Source: Sedimentisphaerales bacterium (GTDB taxonomy: Bacteria > Planctomycetota > Phycisphaerae > Sedimentisphaerales > SM23-30). From it: a stretch of 14,543 nt of DNA. The position numbers and the translations under genes were made by a program. The notes beneath the pieces are model-generated. The model saw only the letters and a program-made list of their open reading frames with translations. It had not been told where the DNA came from and searched no databases. Shown here in pieces: positions 1 to 7,426 of this stretch (its first letter is position 1; the number at the start of each line of letters is the position of its first letter). The stretch covers positions 1-14,543 of the forward strand of contig JAFGDI010000047.1 in the NCBI GenBank assembly GCA_016932145.1, given 5' to 3'.

Positions 1-44
1 ATGATAGTGCGTGAGCGTGAAAGTAAGTCGCCGCCAACTTTTAA

Positions 45-84
45 CAAGGCCCTGTGGTTAACTCCTCAGGGCCTTGATCTTTTT
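45..84 (+). terminator. Intrinsic terminator of an upstream gene outside the window
   Basis: A perfect stem pairs 45-54 (CAAGGCCCTG) with 67-76 (CAGGGCCTTG) around a 12-base loop and is followed by a T-rich tail at 78-84. This is the layout of a Rho-independent terminator on the plus strand. It would end a plus-strand gene lying left of the window. The few bases before it do not show which gene that is. Confidence 0.7.
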
Positions 85-112
85 AAAATGATCTACGACC
101 TTTAGACCCTTA

Positions 113-226
113 CGCCGGGGAGATCAAATTGTAAGTGTACAGGTATATGACCCCGCTTTGTCCTATAGCAGGGCAGACGGTTACTGTACACCGAAATCCC
201 GATTTCATATCGCTGCTCACCCGGCG
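113..226 (+). ncRNA. Candidate structured RNA or 5' leader element before the YkgJ-like gene
   Basis: Several complementary segments nest in order. 113-119 (CGCCGGG) pairs with 220-226 (CCCGGCG). Inside it, 135-142 (GTGTACAG) pairs with 184-191 (CTGTACAC), which encloses a smaller 151-156/168-173 stem with one mismatch. A short hairpin, 193-197/202-206, follows. A closing stem over two hairpins resembles a folded leader RNA, and the element lies between an upstream terminator and the start at 281. I recognise no known riboswitch or small-RNA family in it. Complementarity alone does not fix the strand; plus is preferred because the next gene is on plus. Confidence 0.35.
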
Positions 227-280
227 GAACTTTCTGTAGTTAATTATTGAATTATTGTCCTTTTTCTGTAGAATTATTCC

Positions 281-1207
281 ATGCTAAAAGATAAATGGTA
301 TATAGATGGTCTGGCATTTGAATGCCAGGGGTGTGGCGGCTGTTGTTCAGGGCCCAATGAGGGTTATGTCTGGGTTAATTCCTCCGAGATAGCTGCTCTG
401 GCAGATGAGATTGGTGTTACTGTCGATGAATTTAAGGGCATTTATTGTCGCAGGGTCAGCCTGAAGTATTCTCTCAAAGAGAAAAAGCCCAGTAATGATT
501 GTATTTTCCTTACCCGTCGTAAAGAAGGGGGGAAATACTGTGAAGTCTATAAAGCCAGACCGCTGCAATGTCGGACCTGGCCATTCTGGAAGAGTAATCT
601 GACCAATAAGAATTCCTGGCAGAACGCTGCTGATGACTGTCCTGGCATGAACCGCGGCCGACTATTCAATATAGACGATATTGAGACTATTCGTGATGGT
701 GACCTTTCCCCTCTTATGATGGCCCGTCCTGTGCATCAGCAGGCTCTGGAATGGATCAAGGCCCATCTGGAAGACCAGGAGATCATTCAGCAGGTAAATG
801 AAATATATCAGGATATAGCCGGTTATATCGAATCTGTTATGCCTGATTGTAATAGTTGCGGTCGTTGCTGTGATTTTGGCTCTTATGGCCATCGCCTTTA
901 TGCTACAACCCTGGAAATGCTGGTATTTTTCCATTTCAGCCGTAGTATTAAGCCTTTTGGCTCTCTTGATGAAGATAAGTGTATCTATCGAGACAAAGCC
1001 GGTTGTTCTATGTACGAAGGCCGTACCGCCGGTTGTCGCATTTTTTATTGTCGCGATTTCCCCGATGAGCTGCAAAATGAGATATATGAGCAGGTAATGG
1101 AACGCCTTAAATGTCTGCATAACCAATATGGAGCAGTATATTATTATGCTGACCTTACCTGGTGGCTTAAAAATCACCAGTTATTCTCATTATTACCTTT
1201 GAAATAG
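281..1207 (+). CDS. YkgJ-family protein with two cysteine-cluster domains
   Basis: This 308-aa cytoplasmic protein has two copies of the CxxCxxCC zinc- or iron-binding cluster typical of YkgJ/UPF0153 proteins. The first is C15-C18-C21-C22, followed by C74, C87, C97 (in an RPxxCR motif) and C120. The second is C190-C193-C196-C197, followed by C234, C242, C252 and C257. Eight cysteines per half suggest one metal site in each. Single-domain family members are about half this length, so this is a duplication or fusion. Biochemical function is unknown for the family; metal or Fe-S binding is inferred from the cysteine pattern. No clear Shine-Dalgarno sequence precedes the ATG at 281, but the first cluster lies so close to the N-terminus that this start is likely. 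The next gene starts about 25 bases downstream, so the two are probably co-transcribed. Confidence 0.85.
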   Translation: MLKDKWYIDGLAFECQGCGGCCSGPNEGYVWVNSSEIAALADEIGVTVDEFKGIYCRRVSLKYSLKEKKPSNDCIFLTRRKEGGKYCEVYKARPLQCRTWPFWKSNLTNKNSWQNAADDCPGMNRGRLFNIDDIETIRDGDLSPLMMARPVHQQALEWIKAHLEDQEIIQQVNEIYQDIAGYIESVMPDCNSCGRCCDFGSYGHRLYATTLEMLVFFHFSRSIKPFGSLDEDKCIYRDKAGCSMYEGRTAGCRIFYCRDFPDELQNEIYEQVMERLKCLHNQYGAVYYYADLTWWLKNHQLFSLLPLK

Positions 1208-1232
1208 TTTTTTTGCCGCTGGATTGTCTGAT

Positions 1233-1613
1233 ATGAGTATTTCTGATTTTGTTATACAACAACATACTACCAATACTGGCATACACTGGGACCTTATGCT
1301 GCGACTGGGTGAGGTATTGCTCACCTGGCAGGTTGACAAAGAACCGGATCATTGGTCTGCTGAGCCTTTGCCATGTCGTCGTATCTTTGATCATCGTCTG
1401 AAATATCTTACCTATGAGGGTGATATATCCGGCGATCGCGGTCGGGTGCAGATCTATGCTTCAGGTCAGTACCAATGCTACAATGACTTAATTGCTGGCC
1501 ATTCTCTGCCGGATTCGCTTTCAGTGACCTTGTTGGGCAGGCAGTACAGCGGCGAGCTTACCCTGACCAGACAAAAGGATGATCTCTGGCTGCTCCAATT
1601 CAATATGCAGTAA
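1233..1613 (+). CDS. Stand-alone LigD-type 3'-phosphoesterase domain protein
   Basis: This small protein (126 aa from ATG 1233) matches the N-terminal phosphoesterase domain of bacterial ATP-dependent ligase LigD. Visible signatures are FVIQQH near the start (H11), a HWDLML motif (H18, D20) corresponding to the HYDFRLE metal-site motif, TWQV in place of the SWAVPKGPS strand, DHRLKYLTYEGDI matching the DHPLEYxxFEGxIP segment, and a C-terminal LWLLQF matching WLLIK. In LigD this domain trims 3'-phosphate or ribonucleotide ends during non-homologous end joining. Here no ligase or polymerase domain is attached and no ku or ligD gene is nearby, so the role is inferred. A TTG at 1224 in the same frame could add three residues; the ATG is preferred because the match begins just after it. 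The gene ends in a palindrome shared with the convergent hydrolase gene. Confidence 0.75.
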   Translation: MSISDFVIQQHTTNTGIHWDLMLRLGEVLLTWQVDKEPDHWSAEPLPCRRIFDHRLKYLTYEGDISGDRGRVQIYASGQYQCYNDLIAGHSLPDSLSVTLLGRQYSGELTLTRQKDDLWLLQFNMQ

Positions 1614-1633
1614 ATTTCTGCCAGAAATTTACT
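1609..1633. terminator. Palindromic hairpin between two convergent genes
   Basis: AGTAAATTTCTG (1609-1620) and CAGAAATTTACT (1622-1633) are perfect reverse complements separated by one base. A realistic hairpin has about 10 pairs and a 5-base TGCCA loop. It covers the stop codon of the phosphoesterase gene and lies 15 bases past the end of the convergent hydrolase gene. Neither strand carries a long T run, so it may act as a weak bidirectional terminator or as an mRNA-end stabiliser. Confidence 0.5.
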
Positions 1634-1647
1634 CATCTGGTCATAAA

Positions 1648-4600
1648 TCAATCCAGAAGCCATTTTTGGGCTAATATCTCTAAGTCGATAATATCTATCT
1701 GTTGATCTTCGTTAAGGTCTGCGCTATTACAGGGCAGGCCAGCTTCGCAGTTGCTAATGCCCCAATATTGGGCCAGACCCACAAAATCGGCCAGACCCTC
1801 TGTTCCTGAAAATATATTTGCGACATTAATATTCAGCGTTGCAGTTGCACTAAGAGCAGAGCCATCCTGACATTTTATACCAAAAATATTCTGGCCAACA
1901 TTACTATTAGCAGGCGTACCAGACAATGCGCCATTGCCAGCCATTGCCAACCAGTCAGGCCCGGATAGCTTGCTGTATGTCAGAGTGTCGCCTTCCAGAT
2001 CAAAGCCATAATAACCTGCCTTTGCAATTATACTCTCAGTGTAGGCTTTATCTTCCCGACCATCGTTACTGCTTATGCTGCTGCTGTAAAAAGACGGGGC
2101 CGTATTAGCTGTGCCACCAGCGAGTTTAATTATCGAACTGGCCGGCAGGGCATAGTTGTAGATTCGCAGATCGTCTATTTTGCCATTGAAGTATGGGTCT
2201 GAACTGAACTGGCTTTTACCCAGATAGTATTTGGTTGCGTTAAGGTCCTTAGGACGCAGTTTCATTGCGATATTTGTCCCTGCAAGAGAGCCATTAACAT
2301 AAAGGCTGCCTGTTGAACCGTTAAGTGTTACAGCAACATGTGTCCACTGGTTCAGAGGCAGGGGGCTGCTTCTCTCGATGATCTCTTCTGCGCCAAAGGT
2401 AGTTATGGCAAATCGCAGAGTGCCAGAGCCAGAACGAGGGCTAAGGAACATATAGGCATTTGTCCCGCTGCCGAAATCAAAAACTCTTTGCCATGAACTG
2501 CTGGCCTCCCAGTATAACCAGGCGGCAAAGGTAAAGTCTGTAGTATCATTGAATATGGCAGGCAGTGTTACATAGTCATCGGTACCATCAAGATCGATAG
2601 CATTGCCGATTTTGCCGCTGTTATATACTGGTGAACCATACACTGTGCCATTATTGCCATTAATTATATCAGTAACATTAGTGTCAAACGGGTATCTCAT
2701 TTCCGGTCCAAAGCCATTAACATTGACCAGCATGTCAACTTCACTGAATAACCCGTATGAGTCAGTAACCTTTATCCTGAACGAATTCTGTCCCAGATCA
2801 GTTATGCCGGGTGTGCCATATATTGCACCGCCAGAGCCGACATTTAGCCACGCAGGACCGCTCACTTTGGCAAAGGCAGGTCTGGTTTCTGTATTAAGAT
2901 CTCCGGCATCAAATGACAGACTCTCCTGATAATATCTGTTAACCTCAGCATCATCTTTTATTAACGGATCAGTGACAAACACTGGAGCCGTATTAGCAGT
3001 TGAACTACTTGCCAGAGCTGCGACCTGAGCAGCACTGAGTACATAGTTGGTAATTCGCACATCATCCAATCTGCCGTTAAAATATGGGTCAGAGGCAAAC
3101 ATACTTTTACCTAAATAACAATTCATGGCTTTCAGGTCTGATGGGTCAAGAGTTATTGTACCCGATGAGACCAGTGAGCCATTTACATACATACGGGCAT
3201 TATTCGTACTGCTATTGAGCGTAACTGCAACATGCTGCCACGAGCCGGTTGCCAGTTGTGTACTCCGTTCAATTCTCTGCTCAGCACCATTGCCGTTTTG
3301 AGTTATAGTGAACCTTAGCGTATTGCCGCCTGATCGGGGGGTAAGCAGCATGTAAGCATTGGTATTTCTGCCGAAATCAAAGATACGCTGCCATTGACTT
3401 GACCCATTCCAATATACCCAGGCTGCAAAACTGAAATCTTTGCCGCCAGCCAGGTGTGAAGGCACGACTACATAGTCATTGTTGCCATCAAAGGCCATAG
3501 CCTTGCCGGAACGCCCGGTAGTATAAACCGGCTGCCCCTTGGCAATTGCATGATTACCATAACCCAGTGAGTCATTGGTATTGTCATCGAACTTATACCA
3601 GGTGCTTCTTCCTGAGCCATCAGCTGGTATAGAATTAAAAGCCGCAGGCGCAACATTGTCGCGGTATATTGCACCCGCGGCGGTGATTGCCCCGGAATCA
3701 TTAATCATCATTCGCGTTGCACCCACCCAGTTATAAATTGCATAACGCTCTATAAAGGGAGCATTATCCATAACTGTCAGGAATGAATCTATTGTAGTAG
3801 CATTACTCTCCAGAGTAGGCTCACAGCATGTCCAGTTAGCTCCATTATTGAATTCTGTAACCCATAATGGTCTGCCAGTTCGGACATGTATGTCATGCAG
3901 CCAGTTATACAACTGAGTAGCGTTCCAGCCGCCCTTATAAAAATGTATAGCCACAAAATCAACACGATAATCCAGTGCATCGGCTTTATCAATGAACTCA
4001 TATAACCAGCTCAGACCGCCATCAGTTGTTGCTGGTGAGCCGATACGCAAGCCCGAGGCCATCAGGTTCGGCCACATTTCTATGGCATTATCAGTGGTTA
4101 TTACCCCGCCATCGTCACTATGCTGATCCAGAGATTCTGGCTCATTAAATCCTAATACATGCGTTGCATTAGTTTTGCTGGTTATATTGGACCAGGAATT
4201 CCACCATCTCTTTGACCGCATCGGCACATATTCAGCATCAATGGTAGAATTGGCGGCATTGTCCCAGTTATAATACCAGGAACAGTTCAGCGAGGAAAAT
4301 GCACCAGAGTCACTTCCGCACCAGCCTTTTTTGTTCACCCAACGCCAGGGAAATACTCTGATAAACGATACCTCATTGTCCAGCTTCTCCGGCATAATAT
4401 TCATTATCAGATCGGAATCCTGAGCTATGAATACCTTACTGGGACCTGTTCCGTTTATATTATTGGCAAAGGTGGCCATATAGCCCCGTTTGAGCCGGAA
4501 TGAACTGATATTGTTGTCATAAGAGCCTAAGCTACTGCCGGTGTAATAAGTGTATAATCCCAGTGACATAGCTGTGCCGCTGCAATTATAGGAATTATGT

Positions 4601-4983
4601 ACTTCTAACGGCTTGAAGCTGGGGCTATGAGGGATTATTACCGCTCCATTAATATACTGCGTTACCCGTACATTACTATTATTTATGGCATTTGCACCAT
4701 TGACCTTAACCTGACTGAGATAGTTTGAGATAGCAACTGAGGGCTTGACATATTCCAGAAATAGCCAACTGTCTGAAGAATTCAAATTGATCGTACTGCT
4801 GGTCAGAGGATTAGCCGCTGTCAGATGAAGCTCAGAATTGCCTGTCATGGTAACATTATAATTATTCAGATTGCTGTAAGTCTGACTGGCATCAGAAATG
4901 TTGATATAGGTCTGTCCCTGGACTAGTGTTACTGACATAAATATAATTATTGCTACAATTCTGAAATAACCTGATAGTTTCAT
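1648..4983 (-). CDS. Secreted GH128-like glycoside hydrolase with two LamG, two Ig-like and a dockerin domain
   Basis: This 1111-aa protein begins with a signal peptide (about residues 1-24, MKLSGYFRIVAIIIFMSVTL then VQGQ). A beta-rich N-terminal module (25-160) is followed by a TIM-barrel core (about 160-425) of the Asl1/GH128 type. It carries GFNEPE (likely acid/base E281) and WVTEFN (likely nucleophile E377). GH128 enzymes cleave beta-1,3-glucans; the exact substrate here is inferred. LamG domains span about 461-658 and 763-954, each followed by a putative-Ig/cadherin-like module with TANTAP linkers (about 665-756 and 960-1055). The C-terminus (1058-1111) is a short dockerin-like module with a DLNEDQQIDIIDL calcium loop and two matching helices (DFVGLAQYW, DLEILAQKW), as is common in Phycisphaerae secreted enzymes. 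The two LamG units are close paralogues, an internal duplication. An AAGAAGG ribosome site lies about 12 bases before the start. The mature enzyme is expected outside the cytoplasm. Confidence 0.85.
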   Translation of the reverse strand: MKLSGYFRIVAIIIFMSVTLVQGQTYINISDASQTYSNLNNYNVTMTGNSELHLTAANPLTSSTINLNSSDSWLFLEYVKPSVAISNYLSQVKVNGANAINNSNVRVTQYINGAVIIPHSPSFKPLEVHNSYNCSGTAMSLGLYTYYTGSSLGSYDNNISSFRLKRGYMATFANNINGTGPSKVFIAQDSDLIMNIMPEKLDNEVSFIRVFPWRWVNKKGWCGSDSGAFSSLNCSWYYNWDNAANSTIDAEYVPMRSKRWWNSWSNITSKTNATHVLGFNEPESLDQHSDDGGVITTDNAIEMWPNLMASGLRIGSPATTDGGLSWLYEFIDKADALDYRVDFVAIHFYKGGWNATQLYNWLHDIHVRTGRPLWVTEFNNGANWTCCEPTLESNATTIDSFLTVMDNAPFIERYAIYNWVGATRMMINDSGAITAAGAIYRDNVAPAAFNSIPADGSGRSTWYKFDDNTNDSLGYGNHAIAKGQPVYTTGRSGKAMAFDGNNDYVVVPSHLAGGKDFSFAAWVYWNGSSQWQRIFDFGRNTNAYMLLTPRSGGNTLRFTITQNGNGAEQRIERSTQLATGSWQHVAVTLNSSTNNARMYVNGSLVSSGTITLDPSDLKAMNCYLGKSMFASDPYFNGRLDDVRITNYVLSAAQVAALASSSTANTAPVFVTDPLIKDDAEVNRYYQESLSFDAGDLNTETRPAFAKVSGPAWLNVGSGGAIYGTPGITDLGQNSFRIKVTDSYGLFSEVDMLVNVNGFGPEMRYPFDTNVTDIINGNNGTVYGSPVYNSGKIGNAIDLDGTDDYVTLPAIFNDTTDFTFAAWLYWEASSSWQRVFDFGSGTNAYMFLSPRSGSGTLRFAITTFGAEEIIERSSPLPLNQWTHVAVTLNGSTGSLYVNGSLAGTNIAMKLRPKDLNATKYYLGKSQFSSDPYFNGKIDDLRIYNYALPASSIIKLAGGTANTAPSFYSSSISSNDGREDKAYTESIIAKAGYYGFDLEGDTLTYSKLSGPDWLAMAGNGALSGTPANSNVGQNIFGIKCQDGSALSATATLNINVANIFSGTEGLADFVGLAQYWGISNCEAGLPCNSADLNEDQQIDIIDLEILAQKWLLD

Positions 4984-4992
4984 AGTGATATA

Positions 4993-5142
4993 TTACCTTC
5001 TTGCAAGTATCTCTTTTCTCAATAACCAACTCTTTTGCGACAGATTGCTATCTGCTTTTGCATGTATCTCTCTGCCTTCTCTCATTTTATTATGGCATGC
5101 TCCAAATCTCTTTCCAAACGAAAAGATACCCTTCTTCCCCAT
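4993..5142 (-). CDS. Possible 49-aa basic small protein or leader ORF upstream of the hydrolase gene
   Basis: An uninterrupted 49-codon minus-strand frame starts with MGKKGIFSFGKRFGAC and ends in KEILARR. Its stop is 9 bases before the hydrolase ATG, and its last codons form that gene's Shine-Dalgarno sequence. It is rich in Lys and Arg with no signal peptide or hydrophobic segment. Translation through it would bear directly on initiation of the hydrolase, as in a leader peptide or translationally coupled pair. No strong ribosome site precedes its own ATG. I do not recognise the sequence, and a chance ORF of this size is quite possible. Confidence 0.25.
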   Translation of the reverse strand: MGKKGIFSFGKRFGACHNKMREGREIHAKADSNLSQKSWLLRKEILARR

Positions 5143-5173
5143 TTTTTTACTAAATCCGACCACTTAGAAACTC

Positions 5174-5202
5174 GCACTGGCAAAGAGAAAAAACTCCAGT
5201 GT
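5174..5202. repeat. Short inverted repeat in the hydrolase upstream region
   Basis: CACTGG (5175-5180) and CCAGTG (5196-5201) form a 6-pair stem, extendable by a G-T pair, around a purine-rich 15-base loop. It lies about 30 bases upstream of the small minus-strand ORF. It could be an operator or a leader hairpin for the hydrolase transcript. Apart from this hairpin, the small ORF and the terminator, the 4984-5398 gap shows nothing recognisable, and no convincing -35/-10 pair was found. Confidence 0.25.
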
Positions 5203-5336
5203 CATAACATATTGTATTTTATTACCTTATGAAATATCTGTTTTTAGTGTCTGTTAAAGCTGTGCTGTCGTAAATCATTACTATACAGTTAGATAGACTG
5301 ATTCTTTATTTCGCGGTACATTATTGGTGGATTAAT

Positions 5337-5373
5337 AAAAAAAACCTTCAGGTTTTTTGGTCCTGAAGGTTTT
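5337..5373 (-). terminator. Strong intrinsic terminator of the HDOD gene
   Basis: A perfect 12-pair stem joins 5341-5352 (AAAACCTTCAGG) to 5362-5373 (CCTGAAGGTTTT) around a 9-base loop. Read on the minus strand it is followed by a run of eight T (complement of 5337-5344), as expected for a Rho-independent terminator. It lies 26 bases past the HDOD stop codon and separates that gene from the hydrolase gene further down the same strand. Confidence 0.85.
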
Positions 5374-5398
5374 AATAATTGATATTTGGCTTTCAATC

Positions 5399-7135
5399 TC
5401 AGATTTCCATTACAGTTCTCATTGTTCGCCATTCTTTTTGCGTTGCGACTGACTGCATGTGATAGTTGCCCGGGCAGATGCCATAATCCTTTGCGGCTTT
5501 ATCCAGAGTTGAAATGACCTGCTTCTTTGCCATTTCACGCGAATTGATCGTGGCACTTATCGCATTACTCCAGCGGAGCATGAAACTCGCTGCCTTCAAT
5601 TTACTGGCCAGGGCACTGGCTACTATATCGTCCTTAAATATGGTCTGGTTGTCTGGGTATTGATATTGGTATCTGATGGCCTTACAGAATGATTCGGCGA
5701 AAGACCATTCGCTGAGCATGTCAGCGGCTATTTCACAGTGGTCAATGCCAAACTCTTTCTTTTCCATTTCACATAATTCCTGACCGCCGCAGTCGGTGTT
5801 TTCCTTTAACATGCGATTGTACGCCTGAGGACAAACTGAGGCAAATGCCAGCTTGCCAACCTGGCTCAGCAGGCCGACTGTATAGGCTTGTTCCGGGGTA
5901 AACAGCGATTTACCCGGACAGGTCTTATTTACATAACTGGTAATATTCCTTGCCGCTATAGCACAGGCCAGTGAATTCTGATAAAATGTCTTATAATTGA
6001 ATGATTCGCATTGAACTTCAAAGTCACTGAAATTAATGGCTACATTCAGGGCTATTTCTTTTATTCGTGGCAGACCCAGCAGGCTCAATGCTTCTATGCT
6101 TATGCTCGATATCGAATGTGAGGTGCGAAACATGGGCGTATTAAGCAGTTTGAGTATTTTGGCTGTCAGTGCCGGATCTTCTTTTATTGAGTCAACCAGC
6201 TCTTCATAATCGGTGTCTTCCCGGCAGGAAATGAAATATACCTGCATTGCCTTTTTGTTAGGAACGGGGTAATTAGCCGGGTCTTTGAGCTTTTGATAAT
6301 AGCTGTTAGGCAGGGCTATCTTTTCACTTTTCTCGGTTTCTTTGCTTGTTTCCCGGAAGAACCTACGCTTGTGAAAAGAATCGATCAATACATTACAAAA
6401 ACCAACATAATCATTAGTTTCTATTGACGAATAATCAGGTCTTACACCAACTTTTTCGGCCATTCCTTTTAGCAGATTTTGCAACGAATTATATAGTTCA
6501 TTAGTAGAATCCTGAGCCTGGTCACCCAGTAATTTTAACATGCGATTCTGAACTGACAGGTTAGCTGACCGGGTCATAAATATTTCCAAAAATGGTGTCA
6601 GCTTTTGCCAGAAATTCTGGAAGCGAACTGATTCGTCATCTGTTACCGTATTCATTTCAACATTGAATCTTTTAAGGTCGTAAATAGTGTCTGAGGCATT
6701 ATCCTGGGCAATGAAGTTAAAACCACTTCCGCCAGTCAGATAATTCAGTGTAGAGAAAGTTATAAAAAACAGATCATGTTCAATGTCATCAGGATGTGAT
6801 ATTACCAGCTCCAGTTTACTCACGCCATCGTAATTGCCTAAAGTCCTGGAATTGAGGGGTGTAAATGACAGCTTGTCTATGTTCTCCTGGAGTTGGGGGA
6901 TCTTCTCACGCATTTCCTTCGCCGAAATGAACATATCGTCGTCGCCAACTACAAATAACTCGCATTTCTCGCCAGTTTCGGGCCAGTGAAATATATATAC
7001 TCGCTCATCAATGTCAAATCTGCTGAACAGCCAATTGTTCCTGGTTAGCAGTGAGATCGCCTCCATATCAAGTACGATCTTGCCCTCCTCACTGGCAGCC
7101 CCTGGCAGTATCTCTTTTTCTGTCACTTGGTCCAT
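5399..7135 (-). CDS. HDOD-domain signalling protein with an uncharacterised N-terminal region
   Basis: The 578-aa protein is soluble, with no signal peptide or membrane span. Residues about 289-495 form an HDOD domain. LPNSYYQKLKDPANYPVPNKK and the DPALTAKILKLLNTPMF segment (320-336) match the family core. They are followed by SISSISIEALSLLGLPRIKEIAL, GLLSQVGKLAF (421-431), where the family often has GLLHDIGKL, and FGIDHCEIAADMLSEW (462-477). The HD pair is therefore replaced by SQ, as is normal for HDOD, which is thought to be non-catalytic and to act in regulation. The first roughly 280 residues match nothing I know; they have mixed alpha/beta character and a helical stretch around 170-225. 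An AAAAGAGAAC ribosome site precedes the ATG. The gene is transcribed alone, divergent from thiE, and closed by a strong terminator. Confidence 0.75.
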   Translation of the reverse strand: MDQVTEKEILPGAASEEGKIVLDMEAISLLTRNNWLFSRFDIDERVYIFHWPETGEKCELFVVGDDDMFISAKEMREKIPQLQENIDKLSFTPLNSRTLGNYDGVSKLELVISHPDDIEHDLFFITFSTLNYLTGGSGFNFIAQDNASDTIYDLKRFNVEMNTVTDDESVRFQNFWQKLTPFLEIFMTRSANLSVQNRMLKLLGDQAQDSTNELYNSLQNLLKGMAEKVGVRPDYSSIETNDYVGFCNVLIDSFHKRRFFRETSKETEKSEKIALPNSYYQKLKDPANYPVPNKKAMQVYFISCREDTDYEELVDSIKEDPALTAKILKLLNTPMFRTSHSISSISIEALSLLGLPRIKEIALNVAINFSDFEVQCESFNYKTFYQNSLACAIAARNITSYVNKTCPGKSLFTPEQAYTVGLLSQVGKLAFASVCPQAYNRMLKENTDCGGQELCEMEKKEFGIDHCEIAADMLSEWSFAESFCKAIRYQYQYPDNQTIFKDDIVASALASKLKAASFMLRWSNAISATINSREMAKKQVISTLDKAAKDYGICPGNYHMQSVATQKEWRTMRTVMEI

Positions 7136-7278
7136 TTTGTTCTCTTTTCGATCTTTTTTTTTACTTAATAACTTTCTTCTAAAAAGACTCTCTCAACCGT
7201 ATTATCGGCAGAGGATTAGACCGTTTTGAGCTGACAATTGATTTTTAATAGTATTTCTTTTTTTTACGAGGTATGACT

Positions 7279-7325
7279 TAACGGTTATACCGATTATTTC
7301 CGGAAACTTACCGCTATAACCGTTA
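7279..7325. promoter_or_regulatory. Inverted repeat in the HDOD/thiE divergent region
   Basis: TAACGGTTATA (7279-7289) is exactly complementary to TATAACCGTTA (7315-7325), with a 25-base spacer. A smaller GGTAT/ATACC pair (7270-7274/7287-7291) overlaps the left arm, so the two folds are mutually exclusive. The position, about 100 bases before thiE and 145 before the HDOD start, suits an operator or a leader hairpin. No CTGAGA-type TPP riboswitch core is present. The remainder of 7136-7426 is AT-rich with two long T tracts. Confidence 0.35.
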
Positions 7326-7426
7326 TATTTTAACAAATTACGCTCGAAGGACTCTGACCGGCGTACTAAGGTACTTAATAATTATTTCGTGACAGAATTG
7401 ATAATTTAGTTATTATAGGTACTTAT

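Noticed and set aside
1..105. 34-codon open frame from the first base
   Set aside because: It runs through a strong terminator hairpin, so it is unlikely to be a real coding tail; its peptide is not recognisable.
662..1177. 171-aa minus-strand ORF opposite the YkgJ gene
   Set aside because: It is a shadow: its Ile/Thr-rich sequence mirrors the codons of the double cysteine-cluster protein, which has clear motifs.
4985..5232. Two overlapping plus-strand ORFs of 60 and 65 aa
   Set aside because: They lack ribosome sites, have Leu/Phe/Ser-rich chance composition from a CT-rich strand, and oppose the upstream region of the minus-strand hydrolase gene.
7136..7426. TPP riboswitch before thiE
   Set aside because: I looked for the CTGAGA and GGAT...GCCAGCG-type core elements and found none on the plus strand.
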